Assembly (NCBI RefSeq): GCF_017814435.1
Contig: NZ_JAGJCB010000001.1
Coordinates: forward strand, 372,656-436,655
DNA from: Mariniflexile gromovii
GTDB lineage: Bacteria; Bacteroidota; Bacteroidia; Flavobacteriales; Flavobacteriaceae
Length of the DNA: 64,000 nt
Direction: 5' to 3'
Part shown: piece by piece, positions 26,971-35,515 of the stretch
Layout: each line of letters begins with the position of its first letter
Numbering within the stretch: the first letter of the stretch is position 1
Notes under the pieces: model-generated
The model's database searches: none
What the model was told of the DNA's origin: nothing
What the model saw: only the letters and a program-made list of their open reading frames with translations
Position numbers and translations under genes: made by a program

Positions 26971-27501
26971 TTATAGATTATTTTGAAATGTTTTTACTGC
27001 TTTTAATAGCTCTGAATTCAATGCATCGTTAACCAACTTTCCATCTTTAAAATTATCATTGAAACTTGGCAATGAAAACTCTGAAACAATATTTCCTCCA
27101 TTAAAAGGAAATCTATTTTTAGCAATGCCCAATACACTGGCACCACCTCTAGCACCAGGCGAAGTTGCCATTAATAGCATGGGTTTATTGCTCCAAAGTT
27201 TTCCATCAATTCTAGACATCCAATCAAAAATATTTTTAAAGGCTGCTGAATACGCTCCATTATGTTCTGCTAAGGACAATATGATACCATCAGAAGCTTT
27301 AATTAAATTTAAAAATTTATGGGCGTTTTCCGGAAATCCTTGTTCTTTTTCCAAATCCACTCCAAAAAGCGGTAATTCAAAATCATTTAAATCTAAAATA
27401 TCTATGTTTACATTTTCAACTAAACTTGCCGTATAAGTTGCTAACTTTTTATTAATTGATTCTTTACTGTTTGATCCTGCAAAGGCTATTATTTTCTTCA
27501 T
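26971..27501 (-). CDS. NADPH-dependent FMN reductase
   Basis: A 176-residue flavodoxin-fold oxidoreductase. AFAGSNSKESINKKLA binds the FMN phosphate (about 5-20), and LSLAEHNGAYSAAFKNIFDWMSR (about 78-100) contains the PEYNGS-like flavin contact and dimer region. It reduces quinones, azo compounds or flavins with NAD(P)H. It is the first gene of the MarR-controlled operon. The CDS starts 46 bases from the nearer of two palindromic operator candidates. Confidence 0.9.
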   Translation of the reverse strand: MKKIIAFAGSNSKESINKKLATYTASLVENVNIDILDLNDFELPLFGVDLEKEQGFPENAHKFLNLIKASDGIILSLAEHNGAYSAAFKNIFDWMSRIDGKLWSNKPMLLMATSPGARGGASVLGIAKNRFPFNGGNIVSEFSLPSFNDNFKDGKLVNDALNSELLKAVKTFQNNL

Positions 27502-27546
27502 TAAACTGGTTTTTATGTATTAATTCTATAGAGAAACCTTATTTAG

Positions 27547-27559
27547 TTTCCATGGTAAA
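27547..27559. promoter_or_regulatory. Candidate MarR operator 1
   Basis: TTTCCATGGTAAA has the palindromic core CCATGG with arms TTTCC / GGTAA (one mismatch). It sits between the divergent FMN reductase operon and the carboxylase gene. Confidence 0.45.
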
Positions 27560-27579
27560 TATATAACAATATTATTTAT

Positions 27580-27591
27580 TTTCCAAGGAAA
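27580..27591. promoter_or_regulatory. Candidate MarR operator 2
   Basis: TTTCCAAGGAAA has perfect 5-base arms (TTTCC / GGAAA). A third, degenerate copy follows at 27595-27606 (TTTCCATGTAAC). Centre-to-centre spacing to operator 1 is about 33 bases, roughly three helical turns. Confidence 0.45.
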
Positions 27592-27680
27592 CTATTTCCA
27601 TGTAACTATATTTAATAAAACATTAACAAAAACAAACTATAAATTGAAACTTTTGTATTTTAGCTTCAAATAAAATACCG

Positions 27681-29309
27681 ATGGATTTAAACTTCAATAA
27701 AAACGAAGATTACAATAAACTATTAGTTTCAGAACTTAATAAACGTCTTGCCAAAGTACATTTGGGAGGTGGAAAAAAGAGCATTGAAAAACACCACGCT
27801 AAAGGGAAAATGACGGCACATGAACGTGTGAATTATTTATTGGATGCTGGTACAAAATCCATTGAAATTGCCGCTTTTGCTGGTGAAGGCATGTATGAAC
27901 CCCATGGAGGTTGCCCATCCGCAGGTGTTGTTGTAAAAATTGGTTACATAAACGGTAAACAATGTATTGTTGTTGCTAATGATGCCACTGTGAAAGCTGG
28001 TGCATGGTTCCCTATTACGGCCAAAAAGAATTTAAGAGCTCAAGAAATTGCTATAGAGAATAAACTACCTATAATCTATCTGGTAGACAGTGCTGGGGTT
28101 TACCTTCCTTTGCAAGATGAAATTTTTCCAGACAAAGAACATTTCGGAAGAATTTTTAGAAACAACGCCATTATGAGCAGTATGGGCATTACGCAAATTG
28201 CTGCAGTTATGGGAAGTTGTGTTGCGGGTGGTGCTTATTTGCCCATTATGAGTGATGAAGCATTGATTGTTGATAAAACAGGAAGTATTTTTTTAGCAGG
28301 CAGTTATTTAGTAAAAGCCGCCATTGGAGAGACTATTGATAATGAAACACTTGGTGGCGCTACGACACATTGCGAAATTAGCGGTGTAACCGATTATAAA
28401 GCCAAAGACGATAAGGATGCTTTAGATACCATCAAAAATATTATTGGTAAAATTGGTGATTATGACAAAGCAGGCTATAACCGAATAGATGCTAACAAAC
28501 CAAAAGAAAATCCTGCAGATATTTATGGGATTTTACCAAAATCGAGAGCCGACCAATATGATATGTATGAAATTATCAAACGATTGGTTGATAATTCGGA
28601 ATTTGATGAATACAAAGCAGGCTACGGAAAAACCATTATTACCTGTTATGCCCGAATTGATGGTTGGGCAGTTGGTATTGTTGCCAATCAACGTAAACTG
28701 GTAAAAACCAAACAAGGCGAAATGCAATTTGGTGGCGTAATTTATAATGATAGCGCCGATAAAGCCACGCGTTTTATAGCAAACTGTAACCAGAAAAAAA
28801 TCCCTTTAGTGTTTTTACAAGATGTTACCGGGTTTATGGTGGGCAGTAAAAGTGAACATGGTGGCATTATTAAAGATGGTGCTAAAATGGTGAATGCCGT
28901 TAGTAATTCGGTAGTACCTAAATTCACAATCATCATTGGAAATAGCTATGGTGCAGGTAATTACGCCATGTGTGGTAAAGCCTACGATCCGCGATTGATT
29001 GTTTCATGGCCAAGTGCAGAACTGGCAGTAATGAGTGGTAACTCTGCCGCCAAAGTTTTGCTTCAAATAGAAAAAGCTTCTTTAGAAAAAAAAGGTGAAA
29101 AAATCACCCTAGAAAAAGAAGACGAACTCTACAATAAAATTAAAGACCGATACGATAACCAAGTATCCCCCTATTATGCTGCATCACGTATTTGGACGGA
29201 TGCCATTATAGACCCCTTGGATACGCGTAAATGGATTAGCATGGGCATTGAAGCGGCAAACCACGCCCCTATTGAAAAAGCTTTTAATTTAGGAGTTTTA
29301 CAGGTTTAA
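27681..29309 (+). CDS. Acyl-CoA carboxylase beta subunit (carboxyltransferase)
   Basis: A 542-residue carboxyltransferase of the propionyl/methylcrotonyl-CoA carboxylase family. N-terminal and C-terminal crotonase-like halves carry acyl-CoA-binding and biotin-binding oxyanion loops: VMGSCVAGGAYLPIMSDEAL (about 176-195) and IIGNSYGAGNYAMCGKAYDPR (about 415-435). AHERVNYLLDAGT near the start and HGGCPSAGVV are typical. The closest type appears to be methylcrotonyl-CoA carboxylase beta (leucine breakdown). No biotin carboxylase subunit is adjacent, so the partner lies elsewhere. It is divergent from the MarR-type operon. Confidence 0.92.
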   Translation: MDLNFNKNEDYNKLLVSELNKRLAKVHLGGGKKSIEKHHAKGKMTAHERVNYLLDAGTKSIEIAAFAGEGMYEPHGGCPSAGVVVKIGYINGKQCIVVANDATVKAGAWFPITAKKNLRAQEIAIENKLPIIYLVDSAGVYLPLQDEIFPDKEHFGRIFRNNAIMSSMGITQIAAVMGSCVAGGAYLPIMSDEALIVDKTGSIFLAGSYLVKAAIGETIDNETLGGATTHCEISGVTDYKAKDDKDALDTIKNIIGKIGDYDKAGYNRIDANKPKENPADIYGILPKSRADQYDMYEIIKRLVDNSEFDEYKAGYGKTIITCYARIDGWAVGIVANQRKLVKTKQGEMQFGGVIYNDSADKATRFIANCNQKKIPLVFLQDVTGFMVGSKSEHGGIIKDGAKMVNAVSNSVVPKFTIIIGNSYGAGNYAMCGKAYDPRLIVSWPSAELAVMSGNSAAKVLLQIEKASLEKKGEKITLEKEDELYNKIKDRYDNQVSPYYAASRIWTDAIIDPLDTRKWISMGIEAANHAPIEKAFNLGVLQV

Positions 29310-29367
29310 ATTTTAAAATCTTCGCATTTTTTTGTATCTTTTGTATTGAAAATCAATAACTTCAATC

Positions 29368-29790
29368 ATGGAAACAATTAAAACCCTAAATAAGTGGGCA
29401 AATGGGCATACCTATTTACCACTTGATTTGCTCCGCATTGCCTTAGGTACGTTCCTATTTATTAAAGGCATTAATTTTATGGCAGACAGCATGATGCTTA
29501 CCGAGTTGTTTAAACCCATGCAAAATATGGCAGGTGGTATGATTGCCGTTCATTATGTAGCACCGGCACACTTTATAGGCGGGTTACTTATTGCCTGTGG
29601 CTTATTAACCCGTTGGGCCATTGTTGCACAAATACCTATATTAATTGGTGCCATTTTGATAAATTTTGTTGGCGAAATGAACACCAATAACTTAATATTA
29701 GCAATTATTACATTACTAGTATGTGCTTTTTTTCTGGTATATGGTTCTGGAAAACATTCACTGGATTATTATTTCAAAATGCAACAATAA
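29368..29790 (+). CDS. DoxX-family membrane protein
   Basis: A 140-residue four-helix membrane protein. LDLLRIALGTFLFIKGINF (about 19-37), VAPAHFIGGLLIACGLLTRWA (about 64-84), IPILIGAILINFVG and LILAIITLLVCAFFLVYGSG match the DoxX/DUF417 layout, including the conserved R-x-x-G-x-x-F pattern in helix 1 and G-L-x-T-R after helix 2. Members are linked to quinone or oxidative chemistry, but the function is not settled. It lies 58 bases after the carboxylase gene and has its own terminator. Confidence 0.85.
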   Translation: METIKTLNKWANGHTYLPLDLLRIALGTFLFIKGINFMADSMMLTELFKPMQNMAGGMIAVHYVAPAHFIGGLLIACGLLTRWAIVAQIPILIGAILINFVGEMNTNNLILAIITLLVCAFFLVYGSGKHSLDYYFKMQQ

Positions 29791-29793
29791 AAG

Positions 29794-29819
29794 AAAGCGA
29801 CTTTAAAGTCGCTTTTTTT
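29794..29819 (+). terminator. Intrinsic terminator after the DoxX gene
   Basis: AAAGCGACTT pairs with AAGTCGCTTT around TA, followed by TTTTT. It starts four bases after the DoxX stop codon. Confidence 0.9.
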
Positions 29820-29844
29820 ATTATGACCTGCCAGTTTTTACAAT

Positions 29845-30990
29845 TTAGTTTTTTACTATTTTTTGCGTAAATACAAAGCCTGTATTATCTGTAATATTAA
29901 TAAAATAAACACCTGTTCTTAAAAACTCTATATTAAAACGACTTTCTTGGGTAGAAAATACTTTTGCTCCTATAGTGTTGTATATCTCAACATTGTTCAA
30001 AGTTTTTGCAAAACTTTCTATATTTACATAATTTGATGTTGGGTTGGGAAACACCTTTATTTTATTTTCAACTATTTTAGAATCTTCTACGCTTAATACT
30101 AGAGCACTATCGTAATTTGCAACAGTTCTATTATTACTACCTGAACTATAACTCTCTACTTTATTGTAAAAAGGATTGTCTTCTGTAATAAAATCTAAAC
30201 CTGTTTTATCTTTGTATGGATGTGCGTAATTAGACATTAATTTAGTTAAATCATAAGTATAGCTTTCAACATAAGTGCCCCCATCATAAAAATAAGTTTC
30301 TGTTATTCTATTTGAATTTGAATCTAGATCATATTCAATTCTGTCTTCTTCCTCCCAAGATACACCATTCCAAGTTTCGTAAGTTTTAACAGTTATTTTA
30401 TTATTTCCATTATAAGTAAACAAATCTCTATCTGACACGTTATATTGGACACCATCCCACTTTTCTAACAAAATAGTATCAGGTCTGTTGTTTAAGTTAT
30501 ATGTTAATGTAGAACGCTCTTTCAATACCCATATGCCACCTTCCCAATCATAATCATAGGCTACATTTATTTTGTTATTAGCATACTCAAAAACATTTTT
30601 ATAAATGTTTACCCATGCACCATTTTCCCAAGATTGTAATAGGTATTCCGTGATATCTCCATTCCCATTGTATGAATAAACAACTCTTTCCGAATCGTCA
30701 AATTGACTCGTTGCATCATTCCATTCTTTATATAATTCCAAAGTCACTTTATTATTAGCATTGTATGTATATTCGGTATAATAGTCATTCTTCCATTTAC
30801 TTTCTATTAAATCCCAAACCAACTCTGTTTCGAGTGTTAAATTATTATTGCTATCGTACTCATAATTAGTACCTCGACTATTAACCCAAGTTGAGCCATC
30901 AAAGAATTGATCAACGGTTGAGAATAGTTTGTCTTGCCCTTGCATTACTATTGTAAAAATAAACAAAGCTAAAAATGTAGTTTTTCTCAT
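29845..30990 (-). CDS. T9SS-exported protein with sorting domain and internal repeats
   Basis: From the ATG at 30990 (MRKTTFLALF...) this is 381 residues; the upstream ATG at 31017 would put nine extra residues before a perfect signal peptide and is less likely. The signal (about 1-19) is followed by about six repeats of roughly 35-40 residues (Y-x-Y-N-x-N-N-x-I-T-x-E-x-x-x-x-W-x-x-x-W pattern), resembling beta-stranded repeats of flavobacterial surface proteins. The last about 75 residues (KVFPNPTSNYVNIES ... FTQKIVKN) are a type A T9SS C-terminal domain, so the protein is secreted or surface-attached. Function unknown. Confidence 0.87.
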   Translation of the reverse strand: MRKTTFLALFIFTIVMQGQDKLFSTVDQFFDGSTWVNSRGTNYEYDSNNNLTLETELVWDLIESKWKNDYYTEYTYNANNKVTLELYKEWNDATSQFDDSERVVYSYNGNGDITEYLLQSWENGAWVNIYKNVFEYANNKINVAYDYDWEGGIWVLKERSTLTYNLNNRPDTILLEKWDGVQYNVSDRDLFTYNGNNKITVKTYETWNGVSWEEEDRIEYDLDSNSNRITETYFYDGGTYVESYTYDLTKLMSNYAHPYKDKTGLDFITEDNPFYNKVESYSSGSNNRTVANYDSALVLSVEDSKIVENKIKVFPNPTSNYVNIESFAKTLNNVEIYNTIGAKVFSTQESRFNIEFLRTGVYFINITDNTGFVFTQKIVKN

Positions 30991-31052
30991 AATGTTTCGA
31001 TGTATTGATTTACACAAAATTAAAGAAAAGTTTTTTAACTATTCTTTTAATT

Positions 31053-33380
31053 TTACAAATTATTATAAGATGAAACCAATCGTATAAATTCAGATTTGTA
31101 ACCATCTTCATCGTCACCTCTCCCCGATTTAGCTAAAGTAATAACATCTTCTATTTTTGAATTGTTATGGTATTTAGAATGTCTTAATTGCATTCCAAAC
31201 AAAGCAACTGCCGATGCAAAATCTAAACCTTTAGAAGCTTCAGTAACAACATCTTTTTGAATATGAACCATTTCTATACTTTTATCACCTTCAGGTTTTT
31301 TATATCTAAATTTCACCGTAAATAATTCATCTGAATAATCTTTAAGTGCTTCAGGTTTCGTGTATTTTAAATCGGCTACATCCTTTAAATACTTACTATC
31401 AACCCCAACTGGTATCACTTCATACAACGCAGTTACTGTATGTCCGCTTCCTAATTCGCCAGCATCTTTGGTATCATCTACAAAATCTTCATCAGCAAGC
31501 ATTCTGTTTTCATAACCAATTAATCTATAAGCTTGTACTTTATTTGGGTTGAATTCAATTTGAATTTTCACATCTTTAGCTATGGTGAACAGTGTACCGC
31601 CAAATTCTTTACCAAAAACCTTTTGAGCTTCTTGCATATTATCAATATATGCATGGTTTCCATTTCCTTTATCAGCTAAAATTTCAAGTTTTGAATCTTT
31701 ATAATTTCCATAACCAAAACCTAAAACAGATAGGAATACGCCCGATTTCCGTTTATCTTCAATTAAATGTTCCATGGCTTTATCACTTGATGCCCCTACA
31801 TTAAAATCGCCATCCGTTGCTAAAATTACCCGGTTATTTCCATTCTTTTTGAAATTTTCTTCAGCTAATTTATAAGCTAATTTAATACCAGCACCACCTG
31901 CTGTTGAACCACCTGATTTCAAATTATCTAAAGCATTGATTATTTTTTCTTTATGTTTCCCTGAAGTTGGCTCTAACACCACGCCTGCTGCACCAGCATA
32001 CACCACAATAGAAACTTTATCTTGTTCCCGTAACAGATTTACCAATAATTTAAAAGCAGATTTTAACAATGGTAATTTGTTTTGCGAACTCATAGAGCCC
32101 GAAACATCAATCAAAAAAGTTAGATTGGATGTTGGCAACTCTTCATTTGCATATGTTTTTCCTTGTAAACCTATTTTAACAATTTTGGTGCTGTTGTTCC
32201 AAGGTGTTTTGGCAACTTCGGTATTAATGGAAAATGGATGCTCACCAGTAGGTTGCGGGTAATTATAATCGAAATAATTAATCATTTCTTCAATTTTAAC
32301 AGCATCAGGTTCAATAGCTAAACCACTGTTAATCATGCGTCTTATATTACTGTAAGAAGCTTTGTCTACGTCAATGGAAAATGTAGATAGTGGAGAAAGC
32401 GATGTTCTTTCAAAATTATTTTCTTCAATTACCGCATAACTTTCTTGGTTATTGATCCTGAAATTACCTTGATGTGTTGTAATAACCACGCAACCATTGC
32501 TTGCTATTTTACCAAACTTCTCTTTGGTTTCAGCCTTGTTGTAGCTTTTCTTAGCATCAATATCCGACTTTGGTAAATTTTCAATAATATAATTGTGTTC
32601 TTTTTTAATAGGAACGCCATCAACAATATATAAAGGTTGGTTTAATACTTCTGCATTATTTTTTGTTGAAATTATAATAACACCATTGCTTCCTCTACTC
32701 CCATAAATTGCTGTTGCATTGCTATCTTTTAGAATTGTTATATCGTTCACCTGATTTGGATTAACAGATTCCAGCATGTTATATGGCATTATATTACCAT
32801 CTACCACCACTAAGGGCTGATTGTTACTAGAATTAGTTGAGGCCCCTCGAATTACAATATGCGCGTTAGAACCTGTGTTCCCTGTCGTGTTAGTTACTGC
32901 AACACCTGCTAGTTTTCCTTGCAATGCATTAGTAACTGAATTATACTGAATTTGGTTTGCAAGCTTATTATGGTAAGCTTCTTTTTTGTTTCTTTTTAAC
33001 TGTGATGCCGATATTTGAGATACATAACCTGTTACATAACTTCTTCTTTGAGTACCATAGCCAACTACTACAACTTCATTTAAACAAGAGACATCTGCTT
33101 CCAATGCCACCGATACAGTATTTAGTTTACCTACATGTTTTTCAACAGATTTGTAGCCCAGAAATGAAAACACTAAAACATCAGTGTCTTTGGCTTTAAT
33201 TTCGTACACACCATCAAAATTTGTTACTACCCCTGTTGAGGTTCCTTTTATTAAGACTTTAACTCCTGGAATTGGTGCGTTATCATCTGCGGCTGTTACC
33301 TTACCTGTTATTAGTCGTTCTTGTGATTGCATTTGCATTGAAACCGTCAACACAAAAATAAATTTTAGTAATGCTTTCAT
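31053..33380 (-). CDS. Plug/VWA chimera: CarboxypepD-reg + TonB plug + YfbK-type VWA protein
   Basis: From the ATG at 33380 (MKALLKFIF...), 775 residues; the ATG at 33404 would extend the signal unnaturally. In order: signal peptide (about 1-20), carboxypeptidase-regulatory-like domain (about 23-98, ITGKVTAADDNAPIPGVKV), SusC-type plug (about 103-250, NEVVVVGYGTQRR and PLVVVDGN) and a second partial plug half (about 255-310, PLYIVDGVPI). These are followed by a VWA N-terminal domain (about 330-400), a VWA domain with MIDAS DVSGSMS (about 424-430) and TDGD, and a C-terminal YfbK/DUF3520-like domain. There is no barrel, so it cannot be a transporter. It is probably a periplasmic or surface metal-dependent adhesion or scaffold protein. 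Confidence 0.88.
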   Translation of the reverse strand: MKALLKFIFVLTVSMQMQSQERLITGKVTAADDNAPIPGVKVLIKGTSTGVVTNFDGVYEIKAKDTDVLVFSFLGYKSVEKHVGKLNTVSVALEADVSCLNEVVVVGYGTQRRSYVTGYVSQISASQLKRNKKEAYHNKLANQIQYNSVTNALQGKLAGVAVTNTTGNTGSNAHIVIRGASTNSSNNQPLVVVDGNIMPYNMLESVNPNQVNDITILKDSNATAIYGSRGSNGVIIISTKNNAEVLNQPLYIVDGVPIKKEHNYIIENLPKSDIDAKKSYNKAETKEKFGKIASNGCVVITTHQGNFRINNQESYAVIEENNFERTSLSPLSTFSIDVDKASYSNIRRMINSGLAIEPDAVKIEEMINYFDYNYPQPTGEHPFSINTEVAKTPWNNSTKIVKIGLQGKTYANEELPTSNLTFLIDVSGSMSSQNKLPLLKSAFKLLVNLLREQDKVSIVVYAGAAGVVLEPTSGKHKEKIINALDNLKSGGSTAGGAGIKLAYKLAEENFKKNGNNRVILATDGDFNVGASSDKAMEHLIEDKRKSGVFLSVLGFGYGNYKDSKLEILADKGNGNHAYIDNMQEAQKVFGKEFGGTLFTIAKDVKIQIEFNPNKVQAYRLIGYENRMLADEDFVDDTKDAGELGSGHTVTALYEVIPVGVDSKYLKDVADLKYTKPEALKDYSDELFTVKFRYKKPEGDKSIEMVHIQKDVVTEASKGLDFASAVALFGMQLRHSKYHNNSKIEDVITLAKSGRGDDEDGYKSEFIRLVSSYNNL

Positions 33381-33466
33381 AATAGCTGATTTAAAGTTTT
33401 GCATAAAATTAAAACCAACTACTTTATTTTAAAACCACCAATGAGTGAAGTGGGCTTTTGAATGAG

Positions 33467-34546
33467 TTAAAGACGATTTGCTAACTCCAATGTTTTTTTA
33501 CGATGAATTTTACCCGAAGCTGTTTCAATAAATGTATGTAACGTGAAAATTTGCTTCGGTTTTTCATGTTTTTTTAATTCAGAAAAAGCAGAAGCATCAA
33601 TAGAATCTATAGAACCTTCAACAACAAGAACAAGTTGTTCTCCTAATGTTTCGTGGGGTTTGGACACCATAAAAAAACGAGATTGTATTTTGTTTTGAAG
33701 TTTAGCTTCAATTTGTTCTGGAAACAGTTTTAAACCGCCAGAGTTTATAACGTTATCAAAACGCCCTAACCATTCAAATTCGGTTTCTGAATGTATTTTT
33801 ACAATATCGTTTGTTATTATTTTTTCTTTTGAAAGTTTAGGTGCATCAATTACTAGACAATCACGTGCATCAGTTGAAATACTAATATTTGGAAGTAATT
33901 TGAAATGTGATGCTGAAACAAGTTCAGCATGACGGAAGTTATTAAGTTTTTTAAGAGCGATGTGTGTAACGGTTTCCGTCATGCCGTAAGTTTCATAAAC
34001 ATGAGGATTGATATTTTTAATTTTAGCTTTTAAAGCATTGGAAACCGAAGCACCTCCAACAATAATGGTTTTAATTTGGTCGCAATCTTGTAATGTATTT
34101 TCAAGCTGTAGCGGTATCATGGCACAAAAATCATAGCCTTTCTCAACATCGAATACGGGCTTGGTAGTTGGTTCTACCAAATCCAGTTCCAAACCTAAAA
34201 CCATGGCTCTAACCAACATCATTTTACCTGCAATAAACTGCGTTGGTAGGCAATGTAAAACTGAATTGCTTGGTTTTAAACCAAAAAAATCACCGGTAGC
34301 TAAGGCAGAATTTACCATAGCTTGTTTACTTATTTTTATGGACTTGGGTGTTCCTGTTGAGCCAGATGTATTTACTTCAACAAAATCGTTATCATCCAAC
34401 CATTGATGTAAAAACTTGCCGATTTCCTGCTCATAGGTTGCGCCTTCTTTTACAAAATTATACGCAAGCTGCAATAGGTGTTCTTTTGAATAATGAACGC
34501 CTCTAATTTTGAATTTATCGTGAATATTTTTAAAATTCGTTTCCAT
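33467..34546 (-). CDS. menE: o-Succinylbenzoate-CoA ligase (AMP-binding)
   Basis: A 359-residue short AMP-forming ligase that activates o-succinylbenzoate in menaquinone synthesis. The phosphate loop is NTSGSTGTPKSIKIS (about 58-72), the adenine motif YETYGMTETVTHIALK (about 190-205), the ribose-binding EWLGRFDNVINSGG (about 263-276), and the C-terminal lysine lies in ASGKIHRKKT. Short MenE forms of about 350 residues are normal in Bacteroidota. It carries an odd in-frame insertion (RHAELVSAS) encoded by a repeat; see 33908-33932. Its start overlaps the CPBP gene by 17 bases. Confidence 0.9.
   Translation of the reverse strand: METNFKNIHDKFKIRGVHYSKEHLLQLAYNFVKEGATYEQEIGKFLHQWLDDNDFVEVNTSGSTGTPKSIKISKQAMVNSALATGDFFGLKPSNSVLHCLPTQFIAGKMMLVRAMVLGLELDLVEPTTKPVFDVEKGYDFCAMIPLQLENTLQDCDQIKTIIVGGASVSNALKAKIKNINPHVYETYGMTETVTHIALKKLNNFRHAELVSASHFKLLPNISISTDARDCLVIDAPKLSKEKIITNDIVKIHSETEFEWLGRFDNVINSGGLKLFPEQIEAKLQNKIQSRFFMVSKPHETLGEQLVLVVEGSIDSIDASAFSELKKHEKPKQIFTLHTFIETASGKIHRKKTLELANRL
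33908..33932. repeat. Palindromic repeat inside menE, encoding RHAELVSAS
   Basis: ATGCTGAA and TTCAGCAT (8-base arms) flank ACAAG. In the menE frame it is read as RHAELVSAS. The same sequence (GTCATGCTGAACTTGTTTC on the coding strand) is a dispersed flavobacterial palindrome I recognise. The reading frame is not broken. Confidence 0.75.
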
Positions 34547-35513
34547 TAGAATTAGTGTTTTCTATAACGAAAGTATCTTCTTTTACAGGTTCAACTACCT
34601 TTCCAAATAGTTTTTCTTTCCAATCGGTCCATTTATAAATTCGTGATAAAATAAATAGCAATATAGGGAAAACCACAAATACGGGAACAAAAATTTCGCC
34701 AATAGTCATTTCTGAAGGATCGGACATATCTTTTAAAATGGAATGTGTTTGAAATGCCGTCCAATCTGCAGTTACTAAAAGTGCAGTAAAAAGATTGTTG
34801 GCCGCATGAAACCCAAGCGATAGTTCCATACCTTCATCCATTAAAGTCATGATTCCCAAAAACAAACCTGTTCCTATATAATAAACCATGATGATGGGTC
34901 CTAATTTATCAACTTCTGGATTTGCTATGTGCAGTAAACCAAAAACTACTGAAGTAATAATCAATGGCATCCACTTGTTCTTTACAATAACCCCAATCCC
35001 TTGCATTAAATAACCTCTAAACAAATACTCTTCAAAACTAGTTTGTAGAGGTATTAAAAGAATAGCAATAACGCAGAGTATTAAAAAAGGCACGAGTTTA
35101 AAGTTTATTTCATAATCTTCTGGAGACATAAAATAATCTACTACAACTAAGCCGCTTGAAATAATGCCCCAAACAAAAAAGATAAGCCAAAAGCGTTTCC
35201 AATCTATCTTTTTTCTAGAAGTAGTTAAATGTGTAAAAGATTGATTGTGTAAATATCTTGACACTAACAATAAGCCCAATAAACCTACTGCAAAAGACAA
35301 TAACATTAAAAACAAATTTAGATTTGGCTCTAAAAGTGACATCATTTTTGTTTCATCCATGCCCATTATATTATCGCCATCTTTAATAGCCTTAAACATA
35401 ACTGCTGCCGTAAAAGGAATTTGCCCGATTACCACAGCAACAACAATAATTACCAGTCCTACCAAATACCGCCACCATTCGTGTAATACATTAAATACTT
35501 GGGCTATATACAT
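34530..35513 (-). CDS. CPBP-family intramembrane metalloprotease
   Basis: A 327-residue multi-pass membrane protein with about eight helices. The CPBP (Rce1/Abi) motifs are present: EEYLFRGYLMQGI (about 162-174, EExxxR), FGLLHIANPE (about 197-206, the FxxxH motif) and HAANNLF (about 234-240, HxxxN). These proteins cut within membranes or, in some cases, act in bacteriocin immunity. The gene lies between menC and menE and overlaps menE by 17 bases, so it is translated with the menaquinone genes even though a biosynthetic role is not obvious. Confidence 0.9.
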   Translation of the reverse strand: MYIAQVFNVLHEWWRYLVGLVIIVVAVVIGQIPFTAAVMFKAIKDGDNIMGMDETKMMSLLEPNLNLFLMLLSFAVGLLGLLLVSRYLHNQSFTHLTTSRKKIDWKRFWLIFFVWGIISSGLVVVDYFMSPEDYEINFKLVPFLILCVIAILLIPLQTSFEEYLFRGYLMQGIGVIVKNKWMPLIITSVVFGLLHIANPEVDKLGPIIMVYYIGTGLFLGIMTLMDEGMELSLGFHAANNLFTALLVTADWTAFQTHSILKDMSDPSEMTIGEIFVPVFVVFPILLFILSRIYKWTDWKEKLFGKVVEPVKEDTFVIENTNSNGNEF

Positions 35514-35515
35514 AT

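Noticed and set aside
34530..35513. Bacteriocin-immunity function for the CPBP protein
   Set aside because: CPBP proteins can act so, but no bacteriocin gene is adjacent and the gene is embedded in the menaquinone operon.
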